From the NCBI GenBank assembly GCA_014898415.1, contig RCTD01000010.1:248001-312000 (forward strand): a stretch of DNA of 64,000 nucleotides. The letters are read 5' to 3'. Origin of the DNA: Stromatinia cepivora (taxonomy: Eukaryota; Ascomycota; Leotiomycetes; Helotiales; Sclerotiniaceae). Every line of letters begins with the position of its first letter. Within the stretch, counting starts at the first letter, position 1. The position numbers and the translations under genes were made by a program. Below the pieces are notes generated by a model. The model was not told the origin of the DNA. It did no database searches and saw only the letters and a program-made list of their open reading frames with translations. Positions 1 to 12,043 of the stretch are shown here, one piece after another.

Positions 1-419
1 CGAAGGAAAGAAGAAAGGTATGGGAAGACTTTCGAGAATATTGCAATAATCTCGAAGAGGGCGACATAAGTTCTCTAATGCGGCCTGAGGATGCACCACC
101 CATTCGCTACGTTATAGCAAAGTCAGGCAATGACAAATCATCATTCAATTACATCAAAAACCCAAAGCCGATCACGGTTGGTCGTAACGCTCTCACTCCA
201 CTCAACAAGAATGCTATGCCAGATGAACTCAAAGTCTTGAACGCAACTTGGGATTACCCTTGCTACCATCGAATAAACCAGGTCGCGCAAAGCGATAGCG
301 ATGACGATGGGTACGATGATTTTGAAGGCGGCTTGGAGTTTGATAGTAATGCTGAGGATGAGGATGAGGATGAAAGTGACACGGGTACGAATACGGAGCC
401 TGAAGATAGGGACCTCTAA
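1..419 (+). CDS. C-terminal part of an unidentified acidic-tailed protein (5' end outside window)
   Basis: The frame that ends at the TAA at 417-419 is open back to the left edge of the window (first full codon at 3), so this is the 3' end of a gene that starts outside. About 138 residues are visible. The first part is mixed and charged (reads KERRKVWEDFREYCNN near the edge). The last 45 residues are strongly acidic, with a D/E/S-rich run (EDEDEDESDTG) just before the stop, typical of a disordered tail. No domain is recognisable. An internal ATG at 78 is in frame but need not be the start, because open frame continues upstream of it. I do not recognise the protein. Being a real coding end is supported by frame continuity and non-repetitive composition. 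Confidence 0.55.
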   Translation, partial: KERRKVWEDFREYCNNLEEGDISSLMRPEDAPPIRYVIAKSGNDKSSFNYIKNPKPITVGRNALTPLNKNAMPDELKVLNATWDYPCYHRINQVAQSDSDDDGYDDFEGGLEFDSNAEDEDEDESDTGTNTEPEDRDL

Positions 420-1652
420 TCTACTATTCAGGATGTTCACAATTTCGATTCGATTCTCATTCATGGTGAACGTCCTGTTTCCAGATAACGGGTACGGAGT
501 GGGACATGACCAAATACCCTTTTTAGACTCATATAATACCAATTTCTAAATGAACATCCCCTTTATATCTCACTTCTACCTAACCCCATCTCCCAAACCC
601 CATTCTAAACACAAACCCCTATCAACACCAATTCTCCAAATTCCACAAGCCTCCCCCTCAGCACTCACTCACTCACTCACTCACTCACTCACTAAATCAC
701 ACCAATTCCAAAACATAATTAAGAAAGACTCAATCGAAATAAAATATAAATTTACCCAAACCAGCTTTTCCACAATCATCCTCCATCCTACCATATGCAT
801 CACAAATACAACCCCCCCCGCCCCCATTCCCCTTCTCTATAAACAATATCCTCCCCCTTGACGCCGTAGCTCTCGAAATAGCTCTCTGGATTGGAATTGA
901 AGTTGTGATGTGATGTTGTGACTTGTTAATACAGCGAGTAAAAAAGGGGGGGGAGTCGCGATAATCTACGATTAAGGTTTAAGAGTTACGAATCCTAACC
1001 TAAAAGATGGTCTTCTCGCTTAAACGAGAAATATGATGTGATGTATGTACAGTATGTACAGGCATGTTGGGGTTAGAGTACGCTGGTAGATATCAATCTC
1101 TCTCTCTCTCATATTCATCTACCTCTCACATACTATTTCTCTTCCCCTTATTTAAAAAGTATCAAAGAATAAAATAAATCAAATACTAACTATGCCCAGC
1201 CGCTCGCAAAGAAGGTATAATATAACGTAATCGGTACAATATTAACGTGATTATGATGTTATGCACAATTCCTTCGTCTTTTCTTTCGTCTTCCACCTTT
1301 CCCTTTCTTACCCTCCCCCTTCCTACCCTTTCCGACCTGCCCCCATCCCCTTTCTTCAACCATCTCCATCTCCATCTCCATCTCCATCTCCATCTCCATC
1401 TCCATCTCCATCTCCATCTCCATCTCCATCTCCATCTCCATCTCCATCTCCATCTCCATCTCCATCTCCATCTCCATCTCCATCTCCATCTCCATCCATC
1501 TCCATCTCCATCTCCATCTCCATCTCCATCTCCATCATCCATCTTTCGACCACCTCAACTCACAGTTTGATACTCTCCTTGTGATCGTTGCCCCCTACCT
1601 ATCCACGTTCCCATGCCATCTGATTCATTTACTCACTAACCCCAACCCCTAA
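420..1652. other. Intergenic region with simple repeats
   Basis: No convincing gene. It holds a short run of CACT repeats (about 658-691), C-rich and A-rich homopolymers, a CT dinucleotide run near 1098-1110 and the long hexanucleotide repeat annotated separately. It lies between the 3' ends of two convergent genes (the partial gene at the left edge and EDE1), so it mainly represents two 3' regions. Confidence 0.6.
1361..1538. repeat. Hexanucleotide microsatellite (CATCTC)n
   Basis: About 29 tandem copies of CATCTC read almost perfectly across 178 bp. One interruption near 1494-1500 reads CATCCATC (two bases lost). All six frames stay open through it, which produces long artificial ORFs (Ser-Pro, His-Leu, Asp-Gly, Glu-Met and Trp-Arg dipeptide strings) with no other coding evidence. 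Confidence 0.95.
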
Positions 1653-4600
1653 TCAAGATTGATTCGCTAGAAAGTTGGCTGCCTAACACGCACAAAAGTT
1701 AGTATCTCATTTCACAAATTCAAACGCAACAATTTACAAAAAAAAAAAAAAAACTCACTCTCTCCAAATTATAATCATATTTCTCCAACGCAGCCAAAGC
1801 ATCATTCCTCTTATACCCCATCCCGGTAAGATTTTTCAAAATTGGATCGTCATGTTCTCCGGCTTCGGTAAGAGCTCTTCCAACCTGCGGTCTTTCACTC
1901 CCAGCTGGAGCTCTTTCTAGGTAATGTGTTAGTTCTTCCATTTTATCCATCTTATAGAGGAGTAGGAGGGAGAGGAGAAGAAAACGGCTTGTACGTACCA
2001 GCCATAGAGTTATCGTTCGAAGCCGTACCACTACCATTACCATGTGCCGCAGAAGCACCTGCATCACCCCCTGGTCCATCAAGACCGGCAAAAATTGCAT
2101 CCCAATCATGATTATCATTTACAGCTGTTGGCCCAGCAGTTGTTGTTTTTGGAGGCGAGGTAAAATCTCCAAATCCGGAAGCATCACCCCCAAAAGAATT
2201 GCCCGAGTGATCTTGATGTTTAGATGCTGGGGGACTATCAAACATGGGATTAAAATCATCTAGACCATTTCTTGATTCATGAATAGATGAAGCTGCATTG
2301 GCAAACTCGTCATCAGCTTCACCTTCTTTTGCATCCTCAAGATCATCGAATTCGTCACCGAAGTCATCATCAAAAGGGACCTTGGCAGATGGAGCTGGCT
2401 GCGAGGATGTTTGAGGTACCGCAGTAGCAGAAGATGTAAAATGTTCAGGAGATGGAACTTCTCGAGATGGAAGAAGTCCAGAATATTGCTGAACCTCCGA
2501 GTGTGCTTGATCGGCTGGGGAAACAGCTTTATCATAAGCAGGTGGTGAAGCTTGAGCATTGGGAGTTGGAGGATCACTGCCAGCAGTAGCAGCAGGAGTT
2601 GGTGTACTCAAGAATTCCTTTGCACCTCCGGTTGTGCTACTCGCAGCGTGTGGCAGAACAGGACTCTCTGGGGCTTTCCTAACCTGCGCAGGAGAAGCTG
2701 GGTTGAAGTCATCGTCAAAACCGCCACCACCAAATCCGCCTTCGCTAGCACTATCACTTTCGTCATCATTCTCTAATTCCGAGATGGGAGGGAACTCTTG
2801 ACCAAATCCTGATGGAGCTGCAGCAGCTATTGAGGGCTCAACAGAGCTTGCTGTATTTGAGCGCTCGGGGGCCTTGCTAGAGTTACCAAATCCAGCAAAG
2901 GCTGCATCAAAGTCATCCTTTGCTGTACCAGAACGTACTGGCTCTTTAGTCGTCGCAAATGGATCTGCAGCAACCTGTTCACTTAACGTAGTACCACCAG
3001 TAGGGGTAGCAACAATGTTAGAATTATCATCACCTGGGAAAGCCCCTGGAATGCTTTCCTTTGACTCCGTGACGGCCGGAGAAGCTGTGGAGCGACGATC
3101 AATCTCAGGAGAGACTGCCCTGGCTGTTACGACTGGTTCAGCTTGATTCGTGGTAGAAGAACCTGTAGGAGTGGTTCCCATGTAGTTTGTTGGAGTCTCA
3201 CCTCCAGTTGAATTATCTCCGAATCTGCTGTTGGGTGCAGAAACTTGTCGCGATGAGCTCACAGAATCATCGTGGGTTGGAAATGGCAAGTAACTTGAGC
3301 TAATTTGTCTTGATGCAGGCATTGGTGGAGGGGCTTCACCTGTTATAGATGGGGTAGAAAAGCCACCGCTTGTTTGTGGTCGGGTTTGAAGATCTTGTTT
3401 GAACGAAGTAGGAGGTGCTGCACTTTCTTGGTGTGGTAGGGCAGAACCAAATGCTGGACCAAACACATTTTCGAATGAGCGATCAGTTTGCTGCACAGGT
3501 GAAGCAGCAAAAGGAGACCCCATATCAGTATTACTTCCACCAGTGGCTTGACGTTTGAAAAATGGGTTATTAGCACTCATGGTAGAAGGTGCAGGACTTG
3601 CAACTGAAGCAGGACTTTGTGCTCTAGCCTGAACAGGGCTTTGGCTACGAGCCCTAGCTGCTGCGGCAAGAGTTGCGGTATCTTCTTCAATACTTTTGGT
3701 CAGATCTGAGGCCTCGGTCTTCAACTTATCCCGTTCACTTTCATTAGTTGCTAATTGCTTCTTGTTGATTGCAACCAAACCCTTCTGCTGACGAGCATCT
3801 GATCTCAATTTCTCAAGTGCTGGCTTTAATTGGGTAATTTCTGCATTGACGACACGCATTCGCTCTTTCAAACTGGTATTTTCCTGTTGATCTGCTTGCA
3901 GTGCCGTAACAATCTGTCGATGTTGCGCTTGAAGATCCGTGTAAGTCCCTTCAAGCATGGCCATTTCTGTTTGAAGCTTCTTGGTCTCATTACGCGAAGC
4001 AGTCAGTCTCTCTTCCAAACTTCGCACATCTTTAACTTCTTGCTCATACAATGCTCGAAGTTGACCAAGACGAGCCTCGAATTGCTGCTTCTGTGAATCG
4101 GCTTGGGTTAATTCATTCTGTGTTGCACTCCTCTGACTCTGTACCTGCTGCATCTGTGTCGATAACGTGCCAACTTGGTTAGACAAATTTGCGAGCTCGG
4201 TAGTCTCGCTAGTTAACTTGCTGCTAATTTCTGGGTCATTATCACCCAGAAGATCCTCACTGACAGATGGTTGTTGCGAAAAGCCTCGAGGAGCAGAATT
4301 GTTAGATCCTCCTGTGCCATGCGCGGTGAGGGTATGACCGAAAGAGGAGGATGGCACGAAAGGCTTAAAGACAGATCCGGTATGCTGGGGAGATTGTTGA
4401 ACTGGCGAACTTGGTGTTAAAGGTTGGGCACTGACTCCGAAAGGATCAGCATTTAATTGGCGGTTCATACCAAAAGATGCAGAACCTCCAGTTGATTGTG
4501 GTGCTTGAACAGGTGCAGGTGGTGATGAGAGTGCATCCAGCCCAAACAAGTCCTCGGCAGCCGACTTGGGCATTGTTGGCGGATGAGCTTCAAAAGCTGG

Positions 4601-5997
4601 AGCTGTAGGCATGGGCGCCGGTCTGACTTGATTTCGCATGCTTGGCGGAATAAGATTTGGAGGTAAAGTGGCGGGTAACGAATCTCGACCATCCTTCTTA
4701 CCTCGCTGTTGTCGAATAAGGTACATAGCGACGGCAAATTCATCAATGGTCAAATGACCAGCTGAGTTTATGTCGGCAAGATCCCAAATTTGTGCTAAAA
4801 CCTCCTCTGGGAGTTTAGAATCCGAGAAGAATGGCACGGCCTCATCTCCTGTAATAAATCCCTTGCCGGATCTGTCGAGGGTATGGTATATACCATCAAA
4901 TTTCAGCTTATCCACAGGACTGATAGCCCATTCACCACCGGTAGGCTGAGGCATTTGCTGAGGAGAGGTATATGCGGGTCGGCTTAGAGGACTATTGGCC
5001 CTTCCATGCTGGCCACTGAATTGTCTTGGAATCGCCGATATGTTATTACCAGTAGATTGACGGTTAGGAGGTCCTCTCCGTGTAGCAGCTTCATAAAGAC
5101 CTGCGGGAAGAATATTGGGTAAAGCTCGAAGTTGACCGGACTTAAAAGAAGCCAGTAAATGCATGGCAATCACAAACTCCGTAGATGTAAGAGCGCCCCG
5201 TTGCTCCGTGTCTGCCAAATTCCATATCCTACCCAGTATTTCATTCGGTAAACCCGCGCGTTCGAATATCTGCTTAGCTTGTTCACCTGGGAGAATGCCT
5301 CCTTGAGCCCCCGATTTCTCAAAAAGTTGTGCATATTGTGTCGACTTCTCGGGGGAAAGAGGGGGAACTCGAATGGGTCCAGATCCGCTTGGTTGAGGCT
5401 GTAAAGCAGGGGGAGGCGGCCCAGGAGGAGGTTGAAATGCAGGAGTGGTAGTACCTAAACCTCCATCGAATTTTGGTAGTGGTCCGGGGCGCAAAGCTAA
5501 TTCAGGGGTAGGATCTCGTCCAGCTTGATAATGTCCAATCAGTCGTAGTACAATGCCAAAGCCCGCCGGTGTCAGAAGTCCTCGATTCTCCTTGTCTGCA
5601 ATCTGCCATATCTATAACCAAAGTCAGTATCATGATGTACACTTATATAACTCATCTCCGCGCGCTGCTTGAACTGAAATAAACAAAACAAAAGTAAACA
5701 GCCCAAACCCACCTCCCCCAGAATCCTTGGTTCCAATCTCGTCTTCTCAAAGAATTTAACAGCCACTTCTCCCGTCACAACGCCAATATTCTCCGTATCC
5801 GCCTGTCGAAACAATTGTCCAAAGACACGTTTTTCTTCCGGGCTTAAATTTAAGGCTGGTGTCACTGGAGAATGTTAGTATTTGCTGCATTTACTCATTC
5901 GCCAGATCTGGGGTAGCTATGATATAGCATTGCTAGCAACATCCACGACAGTCATGAAGCCCGAAATGAATTTATACTTACTAGGATCTTCTGCCAT
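1653..5997 (-). CDS. EDE1: Ede1-type endocytic scaffold with three EH domains and a UBA domain
   Basis: Exons on the minus strand, 5' to 3': 5997-5982, 5864-5713, 5611-1999, 1916-1759 and 1682-1653, giving 1322 residues. Introns have good donors (GTAAGT, GTGGGT, GTACGT, GTGAGT) and TACTAAC or CTAAC branch sites. Three EH domains (about residues 10-100, 140-225, 285-375) carry the usual NPF-binding EH pattern (for example IWNLAD, IWDLAD). A Gln-rich coiled coil spans about 520-695. A long Ser/Thr/Pro-rich region follows, and a C-terminal UBA domain (about 1270-1320) has the MGY loop and ends in AANFLANQS. Ede1 is the early-arriving scaffold of clathrin-mediated endocytic sites: it binds NPF-bearing adaptors and ubiquitin at the plasma membrane. 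Domain order and length match fungal Ede1 and separate it from Pan1 and End3. The first exon is only 16 nt, and splicing completes the second ATG codon across the junction. Confidence 0.93.
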
Positions 5998-7007
5998 GTT
6001 GCTTTTATATTTGCTCTGCTGAATATCTAGGACGAGGATCAAATAATGCGAAATCGACAACAACTGAAGGGAAGCTTCGTAACCAACGAACGGAGCTGCG
6101 ATAATGCTAGAGGGAGCTATCTTAGATGATGCTATCTCGAATAATTCAAAGTAAAACAAATAAAACAAAAAAAAAGCGAGTAGCTTCCTTTCCTTCCGTA
6201 ATTATCAACTTGTATAGAAGAAAAAAAACGTGGGAGTAAGGCGTTCGTTCGTTCGTTTCTTCCAAGTTCAATCTAAAGCGTAGGTAGCGTTATGATGATA
6301 GTTACTAAAACGAGGTTACTAACAGAGCCATGAACAAGCCCGGTCACAATAAATTAGAATTAGCAGGCAGATGGTATTACCCGGTAATGATTTCTCCGCC
6401 TTTCGCTTCTATAAATGAACGATTGGACAAACCCAACCATTCACATTCTTTTATATAAGATCTTACCTAGTAACTTACTTGTGCCACATTTTGCTGTCAA
6501 ATCCTCGGATCAATTTGCCTAATCTTATTTTTGTACTGCGATGCTATGCTGCTGTGGTACATACATAATACGTTAGTCTTGAATGTGTGACATACAGACA
6601 TTACATTGCTTGTGCAGCTAGCTAGATGATTTCTCGTGTCCCCCTTAAAATAGTGTTCTTAAGTCCACAAAACTGGTATTGCGTACGAGAACCATAAGTT
6701 GTACCATTTTTCAGTCCCCAATTACATTCATTAATCACATTTCACCAGATTTTCTTATTGGTATCTCAGATGTATTGACTACTAGGATTTGTGGTATTTG
6801 GATTACAAAAAAGCATTCTGATTAAAAAAAAGAGAAATTCCTTCGTGAATTCGTTGAAAGGAAGATTGACTCTATTGGCTTGCCGGGAAACATGATCATG
6901 CTTTAAAACACGCCTCAAGAACTCACACGCTACCATATCAAATACTAAATATAGCTCTGCAAATATGTGACCTCGCAGGAGATAAACACATGAAACAAGA
7001 GGATGGT
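5998..7007. other. EDE1 upstream region and alpha-tubulin 3' region
   Basis: About 1 kb without a gene. The EDE1-proximal half should hold its promoter and 5' leader; the other half is the 3' flank of the alpha-tubulin gene. It contains short GTTC repeats near 6243-6256 and A-rich runs, but no motif I can assign. Confidence 0.5.
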
Positions 7008-8804
7008 TTAGTACTCAGCATCGGCACCCTCCTCGCCCTCAAGAGAGTCTGTTGCAACTTCTTCATAATCACGCTCCAAAGCTGCAAGATCCTCACGGGC
7101 CTCGGAGAATTCACCTTCCTCCATACCTTCACCGACATACCAATGCACGAAAGCACGCTTGGAGTACATAAGATCGAATTTGTGAGAAAGGGCGGACCAT
7201 GCCTCGGCGATGGCAGTTGTGTTTGAAAGCATGCATCTTCAAAAAAGGTTAGCAGGGTATTTTCAAAAAGGGGCGAATTGAACTTACACAGCACGGTTGA
7301 CCTTGGCCAAATCACCGTTAGGAACCATTTGAGGAGGCTGGAAGCAAATACCAATCTTGAAACCAGTTGGGCACCAATCAACAAATTGAATGGTGCGCTT
7401 AGTTTTAAGAGTGGCCACAGCAGCGTGAACATCATTTGGTACAACGTCACCACGGTACAACAAGCAAGTAGCCATGTATTTTCCGTTGCGTGGGTCACAC
7501 TTGACCATCTGGTTATTGGGCTCGAAGCAAGACATGGAGATTTCTTGAACGGAGTTGGCCTCGTGAGATGCCTTAGCGGCGGAGACAACTGGGGCGTAGG
7601 CAACGAGAGGGAAGTGGATACGTGGATATGGAACCAAGTTGGTTTGGAACTCGTTAAGATCAACGTTGAGGGAACCGTCGAATCGGAGGGAGGCGGTGAT
7701 GGAAGAAACAACTGTAAATTATTAGCACGAGAAATAACTTTCCATTTCCCAGAAACATATACCTTGGGCGACCAAGCGGTTCAAGTTGACGTAGTCGGGT
7801 CTTTCAAGGCCAAGGTTCTTTCTGCAGATGTCGTAGATAGCTTCATTGTCAACCATGAAAGAACAATCGGAATGTTCAAGAGTAGTGTGGGTTGTAAGAA
7901 TGGAGTTATATGGTTCAACGACAGAGGTAGCTGTTTGTGGTGCTGGATAGACACAGAACTCCAACTTGACTTTCTTTCCGAAATCGACTGACAAACGCTC
8001 CATAAGAAGAGCACCGAAACCAGATCCAGTTCCACCACCGAAAGAGTGGAAAACGAGGAAACCTTGGAGACCAGAGCAGTTATCGGCAACCCGGCGAACC
8101 TTATCCAAAACCTGATCGATCAACTCCTTGCCAACAGTGTAGTGACCACGGGCATAGTTGTTGGAGGCATCCTCCTTTCCTGTGATCATTTGTTCCGGAT
8201 GGAACAAGTTGCGGTATGTGCCGGTACGGACCTCATCGACGACATTTGGCTCGAGATCACAGTAGATAGTACGTGGGACATATTTTCCTTGACCTTTATT
8301 GCAAAATCCTGTCAGTAATCTGACTTATCATAATGTTGTAGTTGTATTTGTATGCATACCGGTTTCGGAGAAGAAGGTGCTGAAGCCTTGGTCGGGGTCG
8401 GCGGCTTTACGTTCCTCGGTCAAGTATCCATCGGGCTGTAAAGGGGCGGTGTCAGTAAAGATTTAGGAGTATTCGAAAGATTGTTATCAGAGTTGGATAT
8501 GCTTACCTGAATACCATGCTCAAGACAGTAGAGCTACAAGAGAGAAACATATGTCAGTCATGCGAGTTCCATAGCCATATCCGCAGCGACGAAAATACGA
8601 TAATGAGTCTTGTTGACTTGAGAACTTACCTCCCAGCAAGAGTTTGCAATTTGACAACCGGCTTGACCGACTATAGGAAATACAAATCAGTATATACTTT
8701 CATCATCAACATTGTGTTGTTTACAAAACAACCCCTAGTGATAGCGGTGTATAGTGTAAACGCGTCGAAAGGATCTTACCGTTGATGCTAATAACTTCAC
8801 GCAT
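7008..8804 (-). CDS. Alpha-tubulin
   Basis: Seven exons on the minus strand: 8804-8780, 8670-8630, 8533-8507, 8435-8360, 8293-7763, 7711-7288 and 7236-7008, giving 450 residues, the normal alpha-tubulin length. The protein begins MREVISIN, carries the tubulin GTP-binding signature GGGTGSG at residues 142-148 and the alpha-specific stretch [12 protein letters not shown], and has the [16 protein letters not shown] region holding the catalytic glutamate that acts on beta-tubulin GTP. It ends in an acidic tail finishing ADAEY, so a C-terminal tyrosine is present. Alpha-tubulin pairs with beta-tubulin to build microtubules. The first four exons are tiny (25, 41, 27 and 76 nt), an intron-rich 5' end common in fungal tubulin genes. 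Filamentous ascomycetes often have two alpha-tubulins; I cannot tell which paralogue this is. Confidence 0.97.
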
Positions 8805-9341
8805 TTTGATAGTAGATAGGTGAAGAGGTAGTTGTGATTTGAGATTATGTAGAAGAGAAAGATGATCTTAGCAAGGAAATCTCTTGCAAGATGTTGGTCA
8901 AATAAGGTTACTTTTTTGGGAGGATATGATAGTGGGGAATGAGAAAGCACAGGGGACTGGGACTGGGTGTTGAGGAATTAAAGTCGTCGCTTCTTGAAAA
9001 GTGGATCGAAAATAAACAACGGGATTTTTATTCAATAGAAGTAAAAAGGGGTGACCGCGTTGGTAATTCAAAAACTAGTAAGGATTAGGAAATTATAGTC
9101 AGAGCTTCTAGAATTTCTCCATTTTAAAATCAATTTAACCTAAAAAGAATTAAATATGGAGAGGGAGATTGGTAAGTCTAGGTAAAGAGGAAGGAACTGG
9201 TGGAATGTTTTGAAACACCTCGGAATAGCCTTCTAGAAGAAATTTGGTAGCTAGGTAGGTAGCTATAGGTGAGAGATTCATAACTGAGAATCTTCAAAGC
9301 CCAGTCCTTCGTACCAGTACTATTCTATACAACACTTCAAC
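8805..9341. promoter_or_regulatory. Divergent promoter region between alpha-tubulin and the PGA1-like gene
   Basis: 537 bp separate the two start codons, which point away from each other, so both promoters must lie here. I see T-rich and A-rich tracts and a TAGGTAGGTAG run near 9247-9260, but no assignable operator. Confidence 0.5.
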
Positions 9342-10180
9342 ATGCAATACACCACCATCTTCCTCCCCATCCCATCAATTCTCCTCCTATTAACCTCACA
9401 AATCCAACACGCATCAGCAAACACCGAAAAAGCCATATTCCTCGGTCCCTCCACCCAGAGCATTCCCATCGCCCATCCAACCCTTTCCGACCTCCATCTC
9501 TCCGCCCTCTCACCCCAACACCACACATTACGAACACACATCGACGCCGAATTCCCTACATCTAATTCAAAATATGGTCAATCTACATGGTATCTACTTG
9601 ATGGATTGAAAGAAGGACAACGATATGAAGTGCGAGTGTGCTGGGCAGCTACGGTATGATACGCCTCCCCGTATTCCATATTTCCCGAGGTTTAAATGCT
9701 TGAATCTGGATCATTGCTAATGAATCTTAATCGATCCAGGATCCAACTTCATTTCGTCTTAATAGTTATGATTTAACAACGGTTTTCGAAACCCCTGATT
9801 TAATTACATCTCTTGCACAATATTCAGAGACTCGTCAGCCTGTATTCAATGATGTTCAGGATCACATACCCAAAATCTCCCAGGCCGACTTTAAATACAA
9901 GCATAAAAAAGATGATCTCTCTTCGACATTATTCCTGCAGATTTATGTAGCTGCCGATTATTATACGATGAATCAAACTCTTATGGAGAATGTTCCACCT
10001 GTATTAATCGACATTATTCTGGACCCTTACATCTTCAATATCCTTCCCAGGTCATTAGTACCAACTATCGCATATGTAATCTTACTTGCTGTCGGAAGCT
10101 GGTATGCTTCCAAATACGTCATGGATTGGATGTGCACGATTGGTACCAATGACTCAAAGACTGAGAAGAAGAATTCATGA
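9342..10180 (+). CDS. Single-pass ER membrane protein, probably Pga1-like (GPI mannosyltransferase II cofactor)
   Basis: Two exons, 9342-9653 and 9740-10180 (donor GTATGA, acceptor TCCAG), give 250 residues. A signal peptide (residues 1-25, hydrophobic core IPSILLLLTS) ends before ANTEKAIFLGP. A luminal domain of about 180 residues follows, containing WYLLDGLKEGQRYEVRVCW. One hydrophobic segment near the C-terminus (PTIAYVILLAVGSWYA) precedes a short Lys/Glu-rich cytosolic tail. This topology, length and the NTEKAIFLGP start agree with my memory of the fungal Pga1 family, which supports Gpi18 in adding the second mannose to GPI anchors in the ER. The topology is seen; the Pga1 name is inference. 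It converges on the WW-domain gene 160 bp downstream. Confidence 0.62.
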
Positions 10181-10340
10181 ACAGCAGGCTATCATATTTC
10201 ATAAAGAGTATTCTCTCTCCAAAAAGCCATGCAGTTTTTGCATATACAGGATATCGATCTATCAGGAGAAGCCCCAATCGTCCCAAAATCACCGAATTTA
10301 TTAACTCGCTTACTCTGTCCATCATACTACGATTGAAGCA

Positions 10341-12043
10341 CTACCATCCTGGTTGACCAGGGTAACCACCGGATGGAGGAGGAGGGTAACCACCAGATGA
10401 ACCACCTTGCGAGCCATGTTGTTGATGATGTTGACCATGATGAGGATGGCTTCCATGTGGTATAGGAGGAGCTCCGCTACCATGCATCCCCCCTGACATC
10501 TCTGGACCAGGCGGGCCACCATATTGATGTTGCTGGTGCTGTTGATGTTGCGGATGTCCTTGGTGTTGTTGATGTTGAGGCGCACCGTATCCGCCTGGGG
10601 AATTTGGACCAGATCCATAAGATGGAGGTCCTGGGTATTGATTATGTTGTGATTGCGGTGCATTTCCGAATGTAGACTGATGTTGAGGAGCACCATATGA
10701 TGATTGTTGGCCTGGAGCACCATATTGTTGTTTTGGTGGCATGCCATAAGATGGATTTTGTGGATCATATTGATGGGATGATGCAGATCCTTGAGAATAA
10801 GAGGGGTGATGTCCTTGGGAATAGGATTGTGACGATGGCGTATGTGTAGATCCTTGGCTATAAGATTGTGCGGGAGCTGGAGAGCTATATGAATTCTGGC
10901 TTGCGCCGCCAGGTTGATAAGAACTTGGAGGAGCTGCTCCAGAATAGCCTCCTTGGCTTGCACTACTGTTGTTCGAATATCCAAAGTTTCCACCCTGCTA
11001 TTCAGATATTAGCAGAATACCAAAAATTAACAAAACAGTTTCACCTACAGGTTGACTTTGATGTCCAAACATTCCCCCCAAACCTCCCATCAAACCACTA
11101 GCACCACTCTGACCATGTTGACCAGTCTGCGAACCGGAATAACTCTGATTCTGAGCTTGCGGTTTGTCTGTTTTCTTTCCACCACCCAATAAACTACCCA
11201 TCAAACCACTAGCACCACCCTGACCATGTTGACCAGTCTGCGAACCGGAATAACTCTGATTCTGAGCTTGCGGTTTGTCTGTTTTCTTTCCACCACCCAA
11301 TAAACTACCCATCAAAGCACCTGCGATCCCAGATGTGCCACTACCACTTGTTGAATGCGAATTATTATTGTTGTTATGACTTGATCCTGAAGATCCTCCC
11401 AAGAATGAACTTGCGAGTCCACCTAGACTTCCCAAACCGCTTCCTTGATTGGAATTACTACTTCCACCTAGGATTCCTCCGGTTTGTTTTTTCAGATATT
11501 GGTTCGTAATGAATGACTATTGCAATAATATAGATTAGTATTCCGCAGCGTAAAATAAAGTAAAATAAACAAAATATAAAGAAAAGCGACGAAAAAAAGT
11601 TAAACTCACCCCAATACCCCTCTCCCCATCACCCCCCGCATTCTCCCCTCCAAACCCCCTCGTCCCATCACCACCCATCTCAGCAGTTTGCGCGTGCGCA
11701 TGCATATTATTTCCATGATCTCCTCCATGACTTTCCCCTGGTAATCCATAAGGATGTTCAGTGCCCTGCGGTGTAGCTTGAGGTGTGGGTCCTGTCGGTG
11801 CAGCGTGAATAGGTGTATCCCATTGCGAAGCACCGGTGCTTAGTTGCACGAAATAATATTTCTTGCTGTTGCCATCCCATTGGGCGATCCAGCCTGAGGG
11901 GAGTGGTGGTGGTGCGAAGGATGGCCCTTCTTGGCCGGGTCTGTTTGAGGGGTGTTTGTTAGTAGGTTGTTCTTTGAGGGAGGGGAGTTGGGTTTATTAG
12001 TTTGAAATGAGGAGAGGAGTGATTACGTTGACGGTCCTGTCAT
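10341..12043 (-). CDS. WW-domain protein with Gly/Gln/Pro-rich low-complexity tail (WWM1-like)
   Basis: Four exons on the minus strand: 12043-12027, 11940-11610, 11516-11049 and 10997-10341, giving 490 residues. An N-terminal WW domain (about residues 12-45) reads LPSGWIAQWDGNSKKYYFV and continues to SQWDTP, so both signature tryptophans and the tyrosine pair are present. The rest is low complexity: a Gly/Ser/Asn segment with LMGSLLGGGKK blocks, then a long Gln/Tyr/Pro/His/Gly tail ending GGYPGQPGW. The LSTGASQWD form of the WW domain resembles yeast Wwm1, a WW protein linked to the metacaspase Mca1. That link is by resemblance only. A 37-residue segment is tandemly duplicated (see the repeat entry). 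The first exon is 17 nt. It is divergent from the glutathione transferase gene. Confidence 0.85.
11091..11312 (-). repeat. 111-bp direct repeat inside the WW-domain gene
   Basis: Two tandem, nearly identical 111-bp units (offset seen at 11101 and 11212) encode 37 residues each, with the shared core GGGKKTDKPQAQNQSYSGSQ. The units differ at only a few bases. The length is a multiple of three, so copy-number change would keep the frame. Confidence 0.9.

Noticed and set aside
550..861. 103-codon plus-strand ORF in the left intergenic region
   Set aside because: Composition is low-complexity Ser/Thr/Pro/His from AC-rich sequence; no domain or splice evidence.
1186..1584. Several long ORFs on both strands over the CATCTC array
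   Set aside because: They are translations of the hexanucleotide repeat in all frames, with no non-repeat coding support.
1917..1950. Exon start at ATG 1950 for the EDE1 UBA exon
   Set aside because: The acceptor there leaves the frame wrong; the CTAG acceptor at 1917 after a CTAAC branch site restores it.
6990..7991. Plus-strand ORFs opposite alpha-tubulin (up to 237 codons)
   Set aside because: Antisense shadows of a strongly conserved, codon-biased gene.
10322..10993. 223-codon minus-strand ORF over the WW-protein tail
   Set aside because: Out-of-frame reading of the Gln/His/Pro-rich exon; the spliced WW frame covers the region and closes correctly.
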